Part shown: in pieces, positions 1-9,844 of the stretch
How positions within the stretch are numbered: position 1 is the stretch's first letter
Layout: each line of letters opens with the position of its first letter
Source: Sulfitobacter delicatus
GTDB lineage: Bacteria; Pseudomonadota; Alphaproteobacteria; Rhodobacterales; Rhodobacteraceae
Length of the DNA stretch: 64,000 nucleotides
Direction: 5' to 3'
Assembly: GCF_900102535.1 (NCBI RefSeq)
Contig: NZ_FNBP01000003.1
Location: 374,934-438,933 of the forward strand
Made by a program: the position numbers and the translations under genes
Notes under the pieces: model-generated
What the model saw: only the letters and a program-made list of their open reading frames with translations
The model's database searches: none
What the model was told of the DNA's origin: nothing

Positions 1-1858
1 TTTCGGGTCTATGATCCAGTCAATAGCCGACGCCAAACGGCGCAGCGAACTCGGCATGCATTACACCTCCGTGCCCAATATTCTAAAAGTTTTGGGCCCG
101 TTGTTTCTGGATGAGCTGGACGTTGCCATCGAGAAGGCATGGAGTCAGCCTAAGGCATTAGAACGGCTGTTGGGCCGCCTTGGTCGGATCCGAGTGTTTG
201 ACCCTGCTTGTGGATCGGGGAACTTTCTCGTGGTTGCCTATAGACAGCTCCGAGAACGAGAAATGCGCGTGATGAAACGCCTTGTCGAACTGACTGGTCA
301 ATCATTCATGAAGCTGAGCTCAACTCTTACTTTGGCAAATTTCCATGGCATTGAAATCACTGATTTCGGAGCCGAAACAGCCAAGCTGGCTCTTTTCATC
401 GCTGAATACCAGGCAAATGCAGAAATGTCGGAGTTGTTCGGTCAGGCCACGCGGACAATACCGCTTGAAGACGGCGGACATATTGTTTGTGCCAACGCGC
501 TGCGCATAGACTGGGAAAAGGTTTGTCCTCCCCAGGCGGGTGATGAGGAAATATACATCGCCGGTAATCCGCCTTTTCTGGGGAAGGCGCAACAGGAGGC
601 CCACCATAAGGCTGACAAAGAGGCACTCTTCGAGTCTCTCGGAAAGAATTTTAAGGCCTTCGATTATGTAGTCGGATGGTATTACAAGGCTGCACGCTTC
701 ATAGAGAATCGAAACGCTAAAGCAGCTTTGGTTTCCACGAACTCGGTTGCACAGGGCGATGCTATATCGACTGTATGGCCCATGTGTCTTGGTAAAAACC
801 TTGAAATCGATTTTGCCCACCGAACCTTCAAGTGGCGCAATAATGCGTCTGCAAATGCTGCGGTCATGTGCGTGGTTGTGGGGCTCCGCAATAGAAGTTC
901 GGCAGCCAAGCGTTTGTTCGACGGTGAGCATGAGGTGACTGCGTCAAATATTAACGGCTATCTCCTAAATATGGCGAATATTGAAGTCCGGCGATCCAGT
1001 TATTCGTTGTTCGGGCTGCCTGATATGCAGTTTGGCAACATGCCGTATGACGCCGGTAATTTACTTATGGATCGGTTCTCGAGAGATGAGTTGATTGATA
1101 AATATCCGGAAGCGGGATCTTTTGTGCGGCGTTTCATGGGCTCACAAGAGGTCGTGAAGGGCATCGAGCGCTACTGTCTCTGGATAGATGACAGTCAATT
1201 GGATGCCGCAATGCTTATTCCTGGAATTGCAGAGAAGATCGAGACAACGCGGATCGCCCGAACTAAAATGAAAGATAAGGCAGGCAAGATACTCGCAGAG
1301 AGACCGCATCAATTTCGTGAGCACTATGCACCTGAGAATTCCGCAATTCTGGTCCCAAGTGTCACTTCTGAGCGCCGTCCCTACTTACCGGTAGAGCTTG
1401 TCAATGCAGACGTCATTTCTTCTAATCTGAACTTTGCGCTCTACGACGCACCTGAATGGTGCCTTGCCCTTATCGCTTCTCGCCTTCACCTGGTCTGGAT
1501 AGGCACCGTATGCGGTAAGCTGAAGTCTGACTTTCGCTACTCCAACAGCTTGGGTTGGAATACTTTTCCGGTGCCGCGCTTCACCCAAGGACAGCGCGAC
1601 CAGCTTAACGCGTCAGCACGGGCCATCTTGAAAACCCGCTACATGCACCACCCCAAGACGATTGCCGAGCTATACGACCCCGACAAGATGCCAGATGATT
1701 TGCGTGAAGTGCATCGTCAGAACGACGAGCTTCTTGAAAAAATGTATATTGGGCGCGCCTTCCGCAACGACACGGAGCGGCTGGAGAAGCTCTTCAAGCT
1801 CTACGCCGCTCGTATCGACAAAATGAAATCTGAAACAGCTAAAAAGGGAGCCGCTTGA
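1..1858 (+). CDS. MmeI-like class I SAM-dependent DNA adenine methyltransferase, 5' end cut by window
   Basis: The frame is open from the first bases (Phe-Gly-Ser before the first visible Met), so the gene begins to the left of the window. From the Met at base 11, 615 residues remain. Motif I is DPACGSGNF at about residues 64-72 and motif IV is NPPF at 186-189, the signature of N6-adenine or N4-cytosine methylases. The opening stretch (SELGMHYTSVPNILKVLGP), the methylase core and a C-terminal target-recognition half match the layout of the MmeI family (type IIL/IIG). The N-terminal nuclease-like part of that family, if present, lies off the window. The stop overlaps the next start (TGATG at 1856-1860), so it is cotranscribed and probably translationally coupled with the helicase. 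Base composition is more AT-rich than the core genes to the right. Product class is secure; restriction activity is not testable here. Confidence 0.88.
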   Translation, partial: FGSMIQSIADAKRRSELGMHYTSVPNILKVLGPLFLDELDVAIEKAWSQPKALERLLGRLGRIRVFDPACGSGNFLVVAYRQLREREMRVMKRLVELTGQSFMKLSSTLTLANFHGIEITDFGAETAKLALFIAEYQANAEMSELFGQATRTIPLEDGGHIVCANALRIDWEKVCPPQAGDEEIYIAGNPPFLGKAQQEAHHKADKEALFESLGKNFKAFDYVVGWYYKAARFIENRNAKAALVSTNSVAQGDAISTVWPMCLGKNLEIDFAHRTFKWRNNASANAAVMCVVVGLRNRSSAAKRLFDGEHEVTASNINGYLLNMANIEVRRSSYSLFGLPDMQFGNMPYDAGNLLMDRFSRDELIDKYPEAGSFVRRFMGSQEVVKGIERYCLWIDDSQLDAAMLIPGIAEKIETTRIARTKMKDKAGKILAERPHQFREHYAPENSAILVPSVTSERRPYLPVELVNADVISSNLNFALYDAPEWCLALIASRLHLVWIGTVCGKLKSDFRYSNSLGWNTFPVPRFTQGQRDQLNASARAILKTRYMHHPKTIAELYDPDKMPDDLREVHRQNDELLEKMYIGRAFRNDTERLEKLFKLYAARIDKMKSETAKKGAA

Positions 1859-3930
1859 TGGTCGACCTCATCCGCATGACCTATGGCTCCACTGGGGGAG
1901 CCAATTCCAATGCCCTCGGAATGCGCCCTTTGCAGGCTCGGGTATATGAGGCTCGAGCAGCATAATTCATTCTGCTTAAAGCACCACCAGCGGCTGGTAA
2001 ATCGCGTGCACTGATGTTTGTGGCTCTCGACAAGCTCGAGAACCAGGGAGTTAGGAAAGCTATCGTTGCGGTGCCAGAGACCTCGATTGGCGGTTCGTTT
2101 AAGACCACGGATCTTACCAGCTACGGCTTCCACCGCGACTGGAAGGTCCAAGAGCAATGGAACCTCTGCCTCTCTGGTGAGGAAGGCAAGCCCAACTCCC
2201 GGAAAGTGAAGGCGTTCGAAGCCTTCATGGATTCCGACGACGAGGTGATCGTGTGCACACATGCGACCTTCCGTTTCGCCTTCGAGGAGATTGCCAAAAA
2301 GCGGGGTGTCGAAGCGTTCGACGACTGTCTTATTGCCATTGATGAATTCCACCATGTGGCCGCCAGCGATGAAAATCGGCTCGGGGAGATCCTGCGTCGT
2401 TTGCTGACCCGCGAACAAGCGCACGTTATGGCGATGACCGGTTCCTACTTTCGGGGCGACAGTATCCCTGTGCTGCGCCCGGAGGATGAGGCCAAGTTTC
2501 GTTCGATCACCTACTCCTACTACGAGCAGCTCGAAGGATATGAGCATCTCAAGTCCCTTGGCATTTCCTATGCATTTTATCGCGGCCGTTACATATCGGC
2601 GATCAAGGACGTGCTGGACACCGATCTAAAGACCATCGTTCATATCCCGCACCGTGGTTCTGCCGAGGCATTCGGTGAAAAACATGACGAGGTGGGGCAG
2701 ATATACGACGCCATTGGTGAACATGTCGGCCAAGATCCTGAAACTGGATTTGATCTGGTTAAGCGACCTGACGGGCGCGTTCTGAGGATCGCGGATTTAG
2801 TGGATGATGGACCGGGGCGAGACGGAGTCAAAGCTGCGCTGCAGGCCGAGATCTGCGGCCCAGATGGGAAGCGTGACAACGCAGCCGATCGAGCGAAAGT
2901 CGATATGATCGTGGCACTTGGCATGGCAAAGGAAGGGTTCGACTGGGTCTGGTGCGAGCATGCCCTGACAATCGGCTATCGCAACAGCCTCACTGAGATC
3001 GTGCAGATCGTCGGACGCGCCACACGAGACGCTCCCGACAAGCGACATGCGCAGTTCACGAATTTGGTCGCAGAGCCCTGAGTGGAGACAACCGTAGTCG
3101 CTGACGCCGTGAATGACATGCTCAAAGCCATTTCCGGAGCACTCCTGATGGAGCAGGTGCTGGCGCCGAACTTCAAGTTTTACCGTCGGGAAGATGGCGA
3201 TATTCGCGAACCAGTTCATATCGACAAGGAGGGTCGTGTGAATATCGGCATCGGAGGGCTGATGGAACCACCGACACCCCGAGCTCGAGCCATCGTCGAA
3301 GATGATATGCAGGACCTTGTGGCCAAAGTATGCCAGGCCATGGATCGCCGTGTGGTAGCCGATGATGTAGCACCTGAAGTAGCGACGCAGATGGTGCTGA
3401 CAGAAATCGTGGAGAACAGTTACGAGGATCTCACTCCCGATGAGGCGGAAGCAATTAGGCAGGATCTTGCGGCGCGCATGAATATTATTGGACTGGCCAA
3501 GCGGAATGCCCACGGCGATAAGCTTGGTGGAGAGAGTGAAGGCACTCAGGGTGCCGGCAAAGATGGCGAGGACGAAGACGATACTCCCAATCTCTCCCTG
3601 ATGAGCATGGTGAAGAAATTCATCAACGTGAGGGAGCTGGACATTGACCTCATCGACTCCATTAACCCGTTCCGGGAAGGATTTGATGTCGCTTCGCGTG
3701 CCTTCGATACGCCCCTCTTGAAGAACATCCAGAATGCGATGGTCGCTCAACGTATCCAGATGAGTGAAAAGGAAGCCCTGGTGCTCTGGCCGCGCATTCA
3801 ACGCTTCCGCAAGCAGGAAGGGCGCCCACCTAATCCGCACTCCGAAGATCCCTTGGAGAAGCGGCTGGCAGAGGCGCATGCCTACGTTAGGACAAAGAAG
3901 GCCGAGCGCGCTCGTGCCGCGGCTGAATGA
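1858..3930 (+). pseudogene. SF2 DEAD/DEAH-type helicase interrupted by two in-frame stops
   Basis: Read as one frame from the ATG at 1858 this encodes about 690 residues of an SF2 helicase, but a TAA at 1963-1965 (codon 36) and a TGA at 3079-3081 (codon 408) interrupt it. Between the stops lie Walker A (APPAAGKS, codons 42-49), the DExH box (DEFH, 162-165), motif III-like MTGS (193-196) and motif VI QIVGRATRD (383-391). After the second stop the same frame continues for 282 residues as a C-terminal accessory domain. No frame change is needed at either site, so both look like nonsense substitutions; CAA to TAA fits the first. Restart at the ATG at 2014 would lose the Walker A lysine, and restart at the GTG at 3082 gives only the tail. 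It is therefore probably non-functional unless the stops are suppressed or are sequencing errors. It sits between the methylase and nuclease of the same cassette. Confidence 0.8.
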
Positions 3931-3939
3931 GGTAAGCTC

Positions 3940-5193
3940 ATGAAAAGATATCGGTCGCTTGATGACATTTTCGAGGAAGACGACGAGCTCGGCTTGTTGG
4001 CCGACATAAGGCCCCGCCGATCAAACACCAGCTCACCCGAAGGAAGAAATGCCGAGATCGTCGTAGAAGTGAACGACTTTTACGAAGCTCACGGCCGCCT
4101 GCCTGACGAAAGCGGCGCGACGATCGAGGAGATGAAGCTTGGAACGATATGGCGGTCGATCAGGAGCGAGCCATCAGAGACGATGGTCGCCGCAGACAGG
4201 AATCGCCTTCTTGGCTATGGCCGCCCATTTGTTTCATCGGCAGTTGATGGAACGACAGCGACGAAATCGCGAGAGCCTTCCTGGCGGGACGATCCGGATG
4301 AAGTAGATGTGCCTCTGAGTTTAGACGACATATTTGATGAGGATGACGACGATATTCCTGAGGCCATGATAGGAATGCGGCATGTCACGCCTGCGGCGGA
4401 GCGAGAAAAGCCTGCCCACCGTGCCGATATGATACCCTGTGCGGATTTCGGCGTTTTCGAGCAAGGCTTCGTCGACATGCAGGCAAAATTGGATGCCGGC
4501 GAGCGTGAGGCAAGCCCCGTGGAGGATCGCCAGGAACTCCGGCCGAAAGAAGGGGACTTCATGATCCACCGGGGCCTGCTCGCCTATGTCGCTGAGATAA
4601 CCGAGCATACGAGGCGCGGTGGGAAGCCGGACCATCGGCTAAGGATCATCTTCTCGAACGGTATGGAGAGCGACCCGTTGATGTCCTCGCTTCGCAAGGC
4701 TCTTTGGGCTGATAGGACTGCACGCGCGATACACAGGCCCGGCCTTGGCCCGCTGGATCCGGATTGGAACGCAGATGCTTTGCAGTTAACTGGCACAATC
4801 TACGTGGCGCGAAGCAAATCCGAACGGCCCGAGATCAAGGAAGTCAGGAACATTTTGCATAAGATCGGCGTGACATCTCAAGATGTGAAACGTCGTGTGG
4901 CTGACGCCAAGAATGATCCGACCTTTTTGTTGGCGGATGTGGAAATTGTAGCCACGTATGAACTACGCAACCTTTCTCGCATGAAGATAGAGGATTTACT
5001 TCACCGGTTCTTCGACGTCGCACGGCCATCAGGCCTTACGATCACTGATCGGTTCGGGAAAAAGGTCTTCCCACGAGAGTGGTTCTATGTTTTGCCTGAC
5101 CATATAGCCGAAGCGGTGCGCCTCATCGAGGCGGGCACGCTGCATCTCTATCGGTATGACACGTCTGTGCAACAGATCATCAGGTTAGAATGA
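3940..5193 (+). CDS. GIY-YIG (T5orf172/Mug113-type) nuclease family protein
   Basis: 417 residues, starting 9 bases after the helicase frame, with GAGGT overlapping the helicase stop as likely ribosome site. The C-terminal third carries a GIY-YIG-type fold: GTIYV (GIY position), HKIGVT (YIG position), a following RR pair and a late acidic helix (KIEDLLHRFF), as in T5orf172/Mug113 proteins. The N-terminal 300 residues are not recognised. They contain a short acidic motif twice, SLDDIFEED at residues 6-14 and SLDDIFDED at about 127-135, which may be a partner-docking motif. As third gene of a methylase-helicase-nuclease cassette it is the likely DNA-cutting effector. The frame is intact although the helicase before it is not. 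The family assignment is fairly sure; the role in defence is inferred. Confidence 0.75.
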   Translation: MKRYRSLDDIFEEDDELGLLADIRPRRSNTSSPEGRNAEIVVEVNDFYEAHGRLPDESGATIEEMKLGTIWRSIRSEPSETMVAADRNRLLGYGRPFVSSAVDGTTATKSREPSWRDDPDEVDVPLSLDDIFDEDDDDIPEAMIGMRHVTPAAEREKPAHRADMIPCADFGVFEQGFVDMQAKLDAGEREASPVEDRQELRPKEGDFMIHRGLLAYVAEITEHTRRGGKPDHRLRIIFSNGMESDPLMSSLRKALWADRTARAIHRPGLGPLDPDWNADALQLTGTIYVARSKSERPEIKEVRNILHKIGVTSQDVKRRVADAKNDPTFLLADVEIVATYELRNLSRMKIEDLLHRFFDVARPSGLTITDRFGKKVFPREWFYVLPDHIAEAVRLIEAGTLHLYRYDTSVQQIIRLE

Positions 5194-5318
5194 TTTAGCG
5201 TCACAGTCCGCATATCCATCAAAAAGATTGGGAAATTCCCCGAAATCTCAGAAACTGACGCGCTTTGCATCGGTGGCGCCGCAACTTGTTGTGGGTCTTT
5301 GGTAGGCACAAACATGAT

Positions 5319-5346
5319 GTGGGCGCAATGTTCTCATTGCGCCCAC
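5319..5346. terminator. Perfect 12-bp hairpin between nuclease gene and pdhC
   Basis: GTGGGCGCAATG and its exact complement enclose a TTCT loop, followed by TTTC. It lies between two convergent genes (nuclease on +, pdhC on -), so it can serve both as terminator. Two smaller GC-rich hairpins follow at 5395-5409 and 5413-5429. No gene is visible in 5194-5468. Confidence 0.6.
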
Positions 5347-5438
5347 TTTCAAGTTAACGGCTGGGGCAAGGCCCTGGCTTTTGTTTTATGTTTGCCGCCC
5401 TTCGGGCGGGATGAGGGCTTTCTGCCCTCAAAATCTCG

Positions 5439-5460
5439 AAAGTGTTTTTTGCCAAAAAGA
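5439..5460. repeat. Extragenic 22-bp repeat, copy 1
   Basis: AAAGTGTTTTTTGCCAAAAA-type sequence immediately before pdhC's 3' end. A second copy at 53143-53164 differs at only 3 of 22 positions. Both copies sit in gene-free DNA next to small GC-rich hairpins. Confidence 0.55.
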
Positions 5461-5468
5461 ATGGGCCC

Positions 5469-6824
5469 TTAGGCTAGCATCACCATTGGATTTTCGAGGT
5501 TTTCGGCAATTGCATTGAGCAACTGAGCCCCAAGTGCGCCGTCAATCACCCTGTGGTCGACCGAGAGGGTGACCGACATGACCGTGGCGGCGGTGATCTC
5601 GCCGTCTTTGCCAATGATGGGTTTTTTCACGCCAGCGCCGACCGCAAGGATCGCACCATGCGGCGGGTTGATGACCGCGTCAAAGTTGTCGATGCCGAAC
5701 ATGCCCAAGTTGGAGATCGCAAAGCTGCCGCCTTGGTATTCATGCGGCGCGAGTTTGCGGTCGCGGGCGCGGGCGGCGAGGTCTTTCATTTGGGCCGAGA
5801 GAGCGGAAAGCGATTTGCTTTCGGCATCTTGCAGGACCGGGGTGAAGAGGCCGCCTTCGATCGCTACTGCGACAGCCACATCCGAGGGCTTCAGCTTCAG
5901 GATGCGGTCGCCGGCCCAGACGGCGTTCGCGTCGGGCACGGATTGCAGCGCCAAGGCACAGGCTTTGATGATGAAGTCGTTAACCGACAGTTTCACGCCG
6001 CGTGCTTCGAGTTGTTTGTTCAGGTCGCTGCGGAAGGCCAGCAGGTCGTCGAGTTGGATTTCGCGGCGCAGGTAGAAATGCGGGACCGTTTGCTTGGCTT
6101 CGGTCAGGCGCGCGGCGATGGTTTTGCGCATGCCGTTAAGCGTGACTTCTTCGAAGTCGCGCTCTGCGTACATCTTGATGACCGCGTCCGCCGAGGGGCC
6201 TGCGGGGGCGGGCTGGGTGACCGGGGCGGCGTCTTTGGCGGTGTCTGCGCTGTCGGCCTTTGCAGCTGTCGGTTTGGCACTCTCGACGTCGGCTTTGACG
6301 ATCCGGCCACGTGGGCCGCTGCCGTCGATCTGCGACAGGTCCAGACCCTTGTCCGCGGCGATGCGGCGGGCGAGGGGCGAGGCGAAGATGCGCTCGCCCT
6401 TGTCCGATTTTGGCGCGGCGGGGGCTTTGCTGTCGCTTTTGCCGTCGGAGGGGTTGGCGTCGCTCGCGCCACGGCCATAGCCTGCTTCCGGGGTTTCGGC
6501 CTCAGCGGCTCTTGGTGCTTCCTCGGCCTGCGGTTTCTCTTCCTTGGCGGGGGCAGAACTGTCGATATCGTCTGCGTTTTCGCCCTCTTCGAGCAGCACG
6601 GCGATCGGGGTGTTCACTTTCACGCCCTCGCTGCCTTCGTCGATCAGGATTTTGCCGATGGTGCCTTCGTCGACGGCTTCGAATTCCATCGTCGCCTTGT
6701 CGGTTTCGATCTCGGCCAAGATGTCGCCAGAGGAGACTTCGTCCCCCTCCTTGACCAGCCATTTCGCCAGCGTGCCTTCTTCCATCGTGGGGCTGAGGGC
6801 GGGCATGAGAATTTCTGTGGGCAT
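5469..6824 (-). CDS. pdhC: Pyruvate dehydrogenase complex E2, dihydrolipoamide acetyltransferase
   Basis: Transfers the acetyl group made by E1 from lipoyl-lysine to CoA and forms the core of the complex. In 451 residues the order is: one N-terminal lipoyl domain (ETDKATMEF, lipoylated Lys43), an Ala/Pro/Glu-rich linker, the E1/E3-binding domain ([19 protein letters not shown], about 148-183), a second linker, and the catalytic domain ending in the DHRVIDGA motif whose His is catalytic. Last gene of pdhA-pdhB-pdhC, 10 bases after pdhB. Its lipoyl domain is nearly identical in protein and DNA to the one fused to pdhB. The E3 gene (lpdA) is not in this operon but about 18 kb away in this window. 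Confidence 0.97.
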   Translation of the reverse strand: MPTEILMPALSPTMEEGTLAKWLVKEGDEVSSGDILAEIETDKATMEFEAVDEGTIGKILIDEGSEGVKVNTPIAVLLEEGENADDIDSSAPAKEEKPQAEEAPRAAEAETPEAGYGRGASDANPSDGKSDSKAPAAPKSDKGERIFASPLARRIAADKGLDLSQIDGSGPRGRIVKADVESAKPTAAKADSADTAKDAAPVTQPAPAGPSADAVIKMYAERDFEEVTLNGMRKTIAARLTEAKQTVPHFYLRREIQLDDLLAFRSDLNKQLEARGVKLSVNDFIIKACALALQSVPDANAVWAGDRILKLKPSDVAVAVAIEGGLFTPVLQDAESKSLSALSAQMKDLAARARDRKLAPHEYQGGSFAISNLGMFGIDNFDAVINPPHGAILAVGAGVKKPIIGKDGEITAATVMSVTLSVDHRVIDGALGAQLLNAIAENLENPMVMLA

Positions 6825-6834
6825 GATCCGCTCC

Positions 6835-8229
6835 TTACCGGTAGGTGACTTGTTTCACGGCCTTGACCACCTCGTCGGTGGTGACCAGCGCGTGTTTTTC
6901 GAGGTTGGCGGCATAGGGCATCGGCACGTCTTTGCCGGTGCAGGTGATGACCGGCGCATCGAGGTAATCGAAGGCCTCTTGCATGATCACGCCGCTGATG
7001 TAGCCGCCGACCGAGCCTTGCGGCCAGCCTTCTTCGACGGTGACGCAGCGGTTGGTTTTCATCACCGATTTCAGCACCGTGTCGGTGTCCATCGGGCGCA
7101 GGGTGCGCAGGTCGATGACCTCGGCCTCGATACCCTCTTCGGCCAGCTTTTCAGCTGCTTCCAATGCATAGGTCATGCCGATGCCGAAGCTGACGATGGT
7201 GACGTCGCTGCCTTCGCGCCAAATGCGGGCCTTGCCGAAGGGGACGGTGTAATCCTCGACATCTGGCACGTCAAAGCTGCGGCCATAGAGAATTTCGTTC
7301 TCAAGGAAGATCACCGGGTTCGGGTCGCGGATTGCGGACTTCATCAAGCCTTTGTAATCGCTCGCCGAATAGGGCATCGCGACCTTGAGGCCGGGGATCT
7401 GCATGAACCAAGCGGCGTAGTCTTGGGAGTGCTGTGCGCCAACGCGTGCCGCCGCTCCATTTGGGCCACGGAAGACCATGGGCGCGCCCATCTGGCCGCC
7501 GGACATGTAAAGCGTCTTGGCTGCCGAGTTGATGATCTGGTCCATCGCCTGCATGGCGAAGTTGAAGGTCATGAACTCGACAATCGGGCGCAAGCCGCCA
7601 AAGGCCGCGCCGACGCCGATGCCGGCAAAACCATGCTCGGTGATCGGGGTGTCGATCACGCGTTTGGCGCCGAACTCGTCAAGCAGACCTTGGGAAATCT
7701 TATACGCACCTTGGTACTCGGCCACTTCCTCGCCCATGAGGAACACATCATTGTCGCGGCGCATTTCTTCGGCCATGGCATCGCGCAGCGCTTCGCGGAC
7801 GGTTTGCTGCTTCATTGGAGTGCCTTCGGGCCAGTCGGGGCTGGTGTCGGGCTGGGGCTGTTTCTTGCCCTCGGCGGGGGTGGCGCGGTCGCTGTCGTCG
7901 CTGTCGTCCGAAGACTTCGCGTCACTGTCATCGCTCTTGGCCTGCGCCGGGGCGGACTTCGCGCTGTCGATGTCGTCCGCCGTTTCGCCTTCTTCCAGCA
8001 GGACGGCGATGGCGGTGTTGACCTTGACGCCTTCGGTGCCTTCCTCGATCAGGATCTTGCCGATGGTGCCTTCGTCCACGGCCTCGAACTCCATCGTGGC
8101 TTTGTCGGTCTCGATCTCGGCCAGTATGTCACCGGAGGAGACTTCGTCGCCCTCCTTGACCAGCCATTTCGCGAGCGTGCCTTCTTCCATAGTGGGGCTG
8201 AGGGCGGGCATGAGAATTTCGGTTGCCAT
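6835..8229 (-). CDS. pdhB: Pyruvate dehydrogenase E1 beta subunit with N-terminal lipoyl domain
   Basis: 464 residues. An extra lipoyl domain (Lys43 in ETDKATMEF) and an Asp/Ser-rich linker of about 60 residues precede the E1 beta transketolase-type domain, beginning near residue 137 ([16 protein letters not shown]). With PdhA it makes the thiamine-diphosphate site that decarboxylates pyruvate. The added lipoyl domain is known from alphaproteobacteria such as Sinorhizobium and Zymomonas. It starts 4 bases after the pdhA stop. The first 80 residues are almost the same as in PdhC, so the complex carries lipoyl groups on both E1 and E2. Confidence 0.97.
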   Translation of the reverse strand: MATEILMPALSPTMEEGTLAKWLVKEGDEVSSGDILAEIETDKATMEFEAVDEGTIGKILIEEGTEGVKVNTAIAVLLEEGETADDIDSAKSAPAQAKSDDSDAKSSDDSDDSDRATPAEGKKQPQPDTSPDWPEGTPMKQQTVREALRDAMAEEMRRDNDVFLMGEEVAEYQGAYKISQGLLDEFGAKRVIDTPITEHGFAGIGVGAAFGGLRPIVEFMTFNFAMQAMDQIINSAAKTLYMSGGQMGAPMVFRGPNGAAARVGAQHSQDYAAWFMQIPGLKVAMPYSASDYKGLMKSAIRDPNPVIFLENEILYGRSFDVPDVEDYTVPFGKARIWREGSDVTIVSFGIGMTYALEAAEKLAEEGIEAEVIDLRTLRPMDTDTVLKSVMKTNRCVTVEEGWPQGSVGGYISGVIMQEAFDYLDAPVITCTGKDVPMPYAANLEKHALVTTDEVVKAVKQVTYR

Positions 8230-8233
8230 TGCT

Positions 8234-9241
8234 TCAGGCCTCCTGCGGAACTTCGGTTGCGTAGATGTCGGTCCAGAGCTCGTCGAGATGCGGCTCCGGG
8301 CTTTCCTTGGCGAAATCGGCGCTTTCGTTCACGACCTTCTTGATCTCCTTGTCGATGGCCTTGAGATCGTCTTCGGTGGCGTGGTTGCCCTCCAGAAGCA
8401 AGGTGCGCACGGCTTCGATCGGGTCACGCTCGTCGCGCATTTTCTGGACCTCTTCGCGGGTGCGATATTTGGCAGGGTCCGACATCGAGTGGCCGCGGTA
8501 GCGATAGGTTTTGATTTCAAGAATATAGGGGCCGTCCTTGCGGGCGTGGGCCACGGCCTTTTGACCGGCTTCCTTAACCGCCAGCACGTCCATACCATCG
8601 ACCGCTTCGCCGGGGATGCCAAAGGCTTTACCGCGCTCCCAAATCTCCGCCGAGGAGGTCGAGCGCTGTTGCGAGGTGCCCATGGCGTATTGGTTATTTT
8701 CAATCACAAAGATCACTGGCAGCTTCCACAGCGCCGCCATGTTGAAGGTCTCATAGACCTGACCTTGGTTCGCCGCCCCATCGCCGAAATAGGTGAAGGT
8801 GACGCGGCCGTTGTCCTTGTACTGATCCGCAAAGGCGAGGCCCGCACCGAGCGGCACCTGTGCCGCGACAATGCCGTGGCCGCCGTAAAAATGCTTCTCT
8901 TTCGAGAACATATGCATCGAGCCGCCTTTGCCCTTGGAATAGCCGCCTTCACGGCCCGTAAGCTCAGCCATGACGCCATTGGGGTCCATGCCGCAGGCCA
9001 GCATATGGCCGTGGTCGCGGTAGGAGGTGACGCGTTTGTCGCCTTCTTCGGCGGCGGCTTCGAGCCCCACAACAACAGCTTCCTGACCGATATAAAGGTG
9101 GCAGAAGCCCCCGATCAGACCCATGCCGTAAAGCTGCCCGGCTTTCTCTTCAAAGCGTCGGATCAACAGCATGTCGCGGTAATAGCTGGTCAGCTCCTCC
9201 GCCGAGACATTGGGTTTCTTGCTCGATTTCTTCGCGGCCAT
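8234..9241 (-). CDS. pdhA: Pyruvate dehydrogenase E1 alpha subunit
   Basis: 335 residues, usual length for the alpha chain of heterotetrameric E1. The thiamine-diphosphate motif runs from GDGAANQG to ENNQYAMGT and the phosphorylation-loop region [12 protein letters not shown] is present. It opens the pdhABC operon. An operator-like palindrome lies 40-55 bases upstream of the start (9281-9296), so pyruvate oxidation is probably controlled there. Confidence 0.97.
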   Translation of the reverse strand: MAAKKSSKKPNVSAEELTSYYRDMLLIRRFEEKAGQLYGMGLIGGFCHLYIGQEAVVVGLEAAAEEGDKRVTSYRDHGHMLACGMDPNGVMAELTGREGGYSKGKGGSMHMFSKEKHFYGGHGIVAAQVPLGAGLAFADQYKDNGRVTFTYFGDGAANQGQVYETFNMAALWKLPVIFVIENNQYAMGTSQQRSTSSAEIWERGKAFGIPGEAVDGMDVLAVKEAGQKAVAHARKDGPYILEIKTYRYRGHSMSDPAKYRTREEVQKMRDERDPIEAVRTLLLEGNHATEDDLKAIDKEIKKVVNESADFAKESPEPHLDELWTDIYATEVPQEA

Positions 9242-9280
9242 GGACGTCTCCTCCGTCGGCTCTGGTCAGGTGCCAAAAGT

Positions 9281-9296
9281 AGTTTAGCGTTAAACT
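9281..9296. promoter_or_regulatory. LacI-type operator candidate upstream of pdhA
   Basis: AGTTTAGCGTTAAACT: six-base arms AGTTTA/TAAACT around GCGT. Closely similar sites lie upstream of lpdA (24715-24728) and twice between gap and the DUF808 gene (41468-41500). The central CG and TTA/TAA arms resemble operators of LacI-family regulators, notably the CceR (AkgR) motif described in Rhodobacter. Regulator identity is inferred. Confidence 0.6.
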
Positions 9297-9424
9297 ATTC
9301 CCTAGCGCATTCCGCAGCGGATTGCGAGAGGCTTTGTCAACTGGCGCGGGCACCTGTTCTGGCAAGCCAAAGTGGGCCAGAAGCGCGGAAGAATTGCAAC
9401 CCCGGAGACGGGGCAGGGGGAGGT

Positions 9425-9724
9425 TTAGCGAATGACGATCTCGTCGGTGCGGACCATGCCCAGCACCTTGCGGGCGCGCTCATCCAGCAGGTCAAGGTCG
9501 AGGTAGTCGTCAGACAGACGCTTGGTGAGGTTTTCCATACGGGCGACCTCGGCGCGGACTTCTTGCAGACGCGCGCTCAGCTTTTGGTTCTCGGCCACGA
9601 TCTCGGTCCGGCGGAACAGGCCGAAATCCCCTTGCACGGCGGCAAAGGTAAAATAGAGGCTCAGCGCGAAGGCAATCGCGAAGAATAGTAAAGTACCAAA
9701 TGCGGGGCGGGTGGTGCGCGTCAT
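9425..9724 (-). CDS. ftsB: Septum formation initiator FtsB/DivIC family protein
   Basis: 99 residues: a short cytoplasmic start, one membrane segment (about 9-28), then a coiled coil (EIVAENQKLSARLQEVRAEV) and the conserved DLLDERARKVLG element. FtsB-type proteins form a membrane bridge with FtsL and FtsQ in the divisome. It lies between pgk and pdhA on the same strand, the usual place in this group. A 183-base gap to pdhA holds the pdhA promoter region. Confidence 0.88.
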   Translation of the reverse strand: MTRTTRPAFGTLLFFAIAFALSLYFTFAAVQGDFGLFRRTEIVAENQKLSARLQEVRAEVARMENLTKRLSDDYLDLDLLDERARKVLGMVRTDEIVIR

Positions 9725-9844
9725 GTGTCTGCCTCTGTCGCCTCTTCCCGGGCGTACAATCTTTATGGCACAGGCGATTCGCTTGAGGGAACCCCTCGCA
9801 CGCCTATGCCATAGGATATTAACCAGTTTTTCGGCAGGCGTGAC

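Noticed and set aside
1801..3879. Minus-strand frames opposite the broken helicase gene
   Set aside because: No motifs and no ribosome sites; the plus strand shows clear helicase motifs despite two stops.
5553..9688. Long plus-strand frames opposite pdhC, pdhB and pdhA
   Set aside because: Antisense to three unmistakable enzymes; no motifs of their own.
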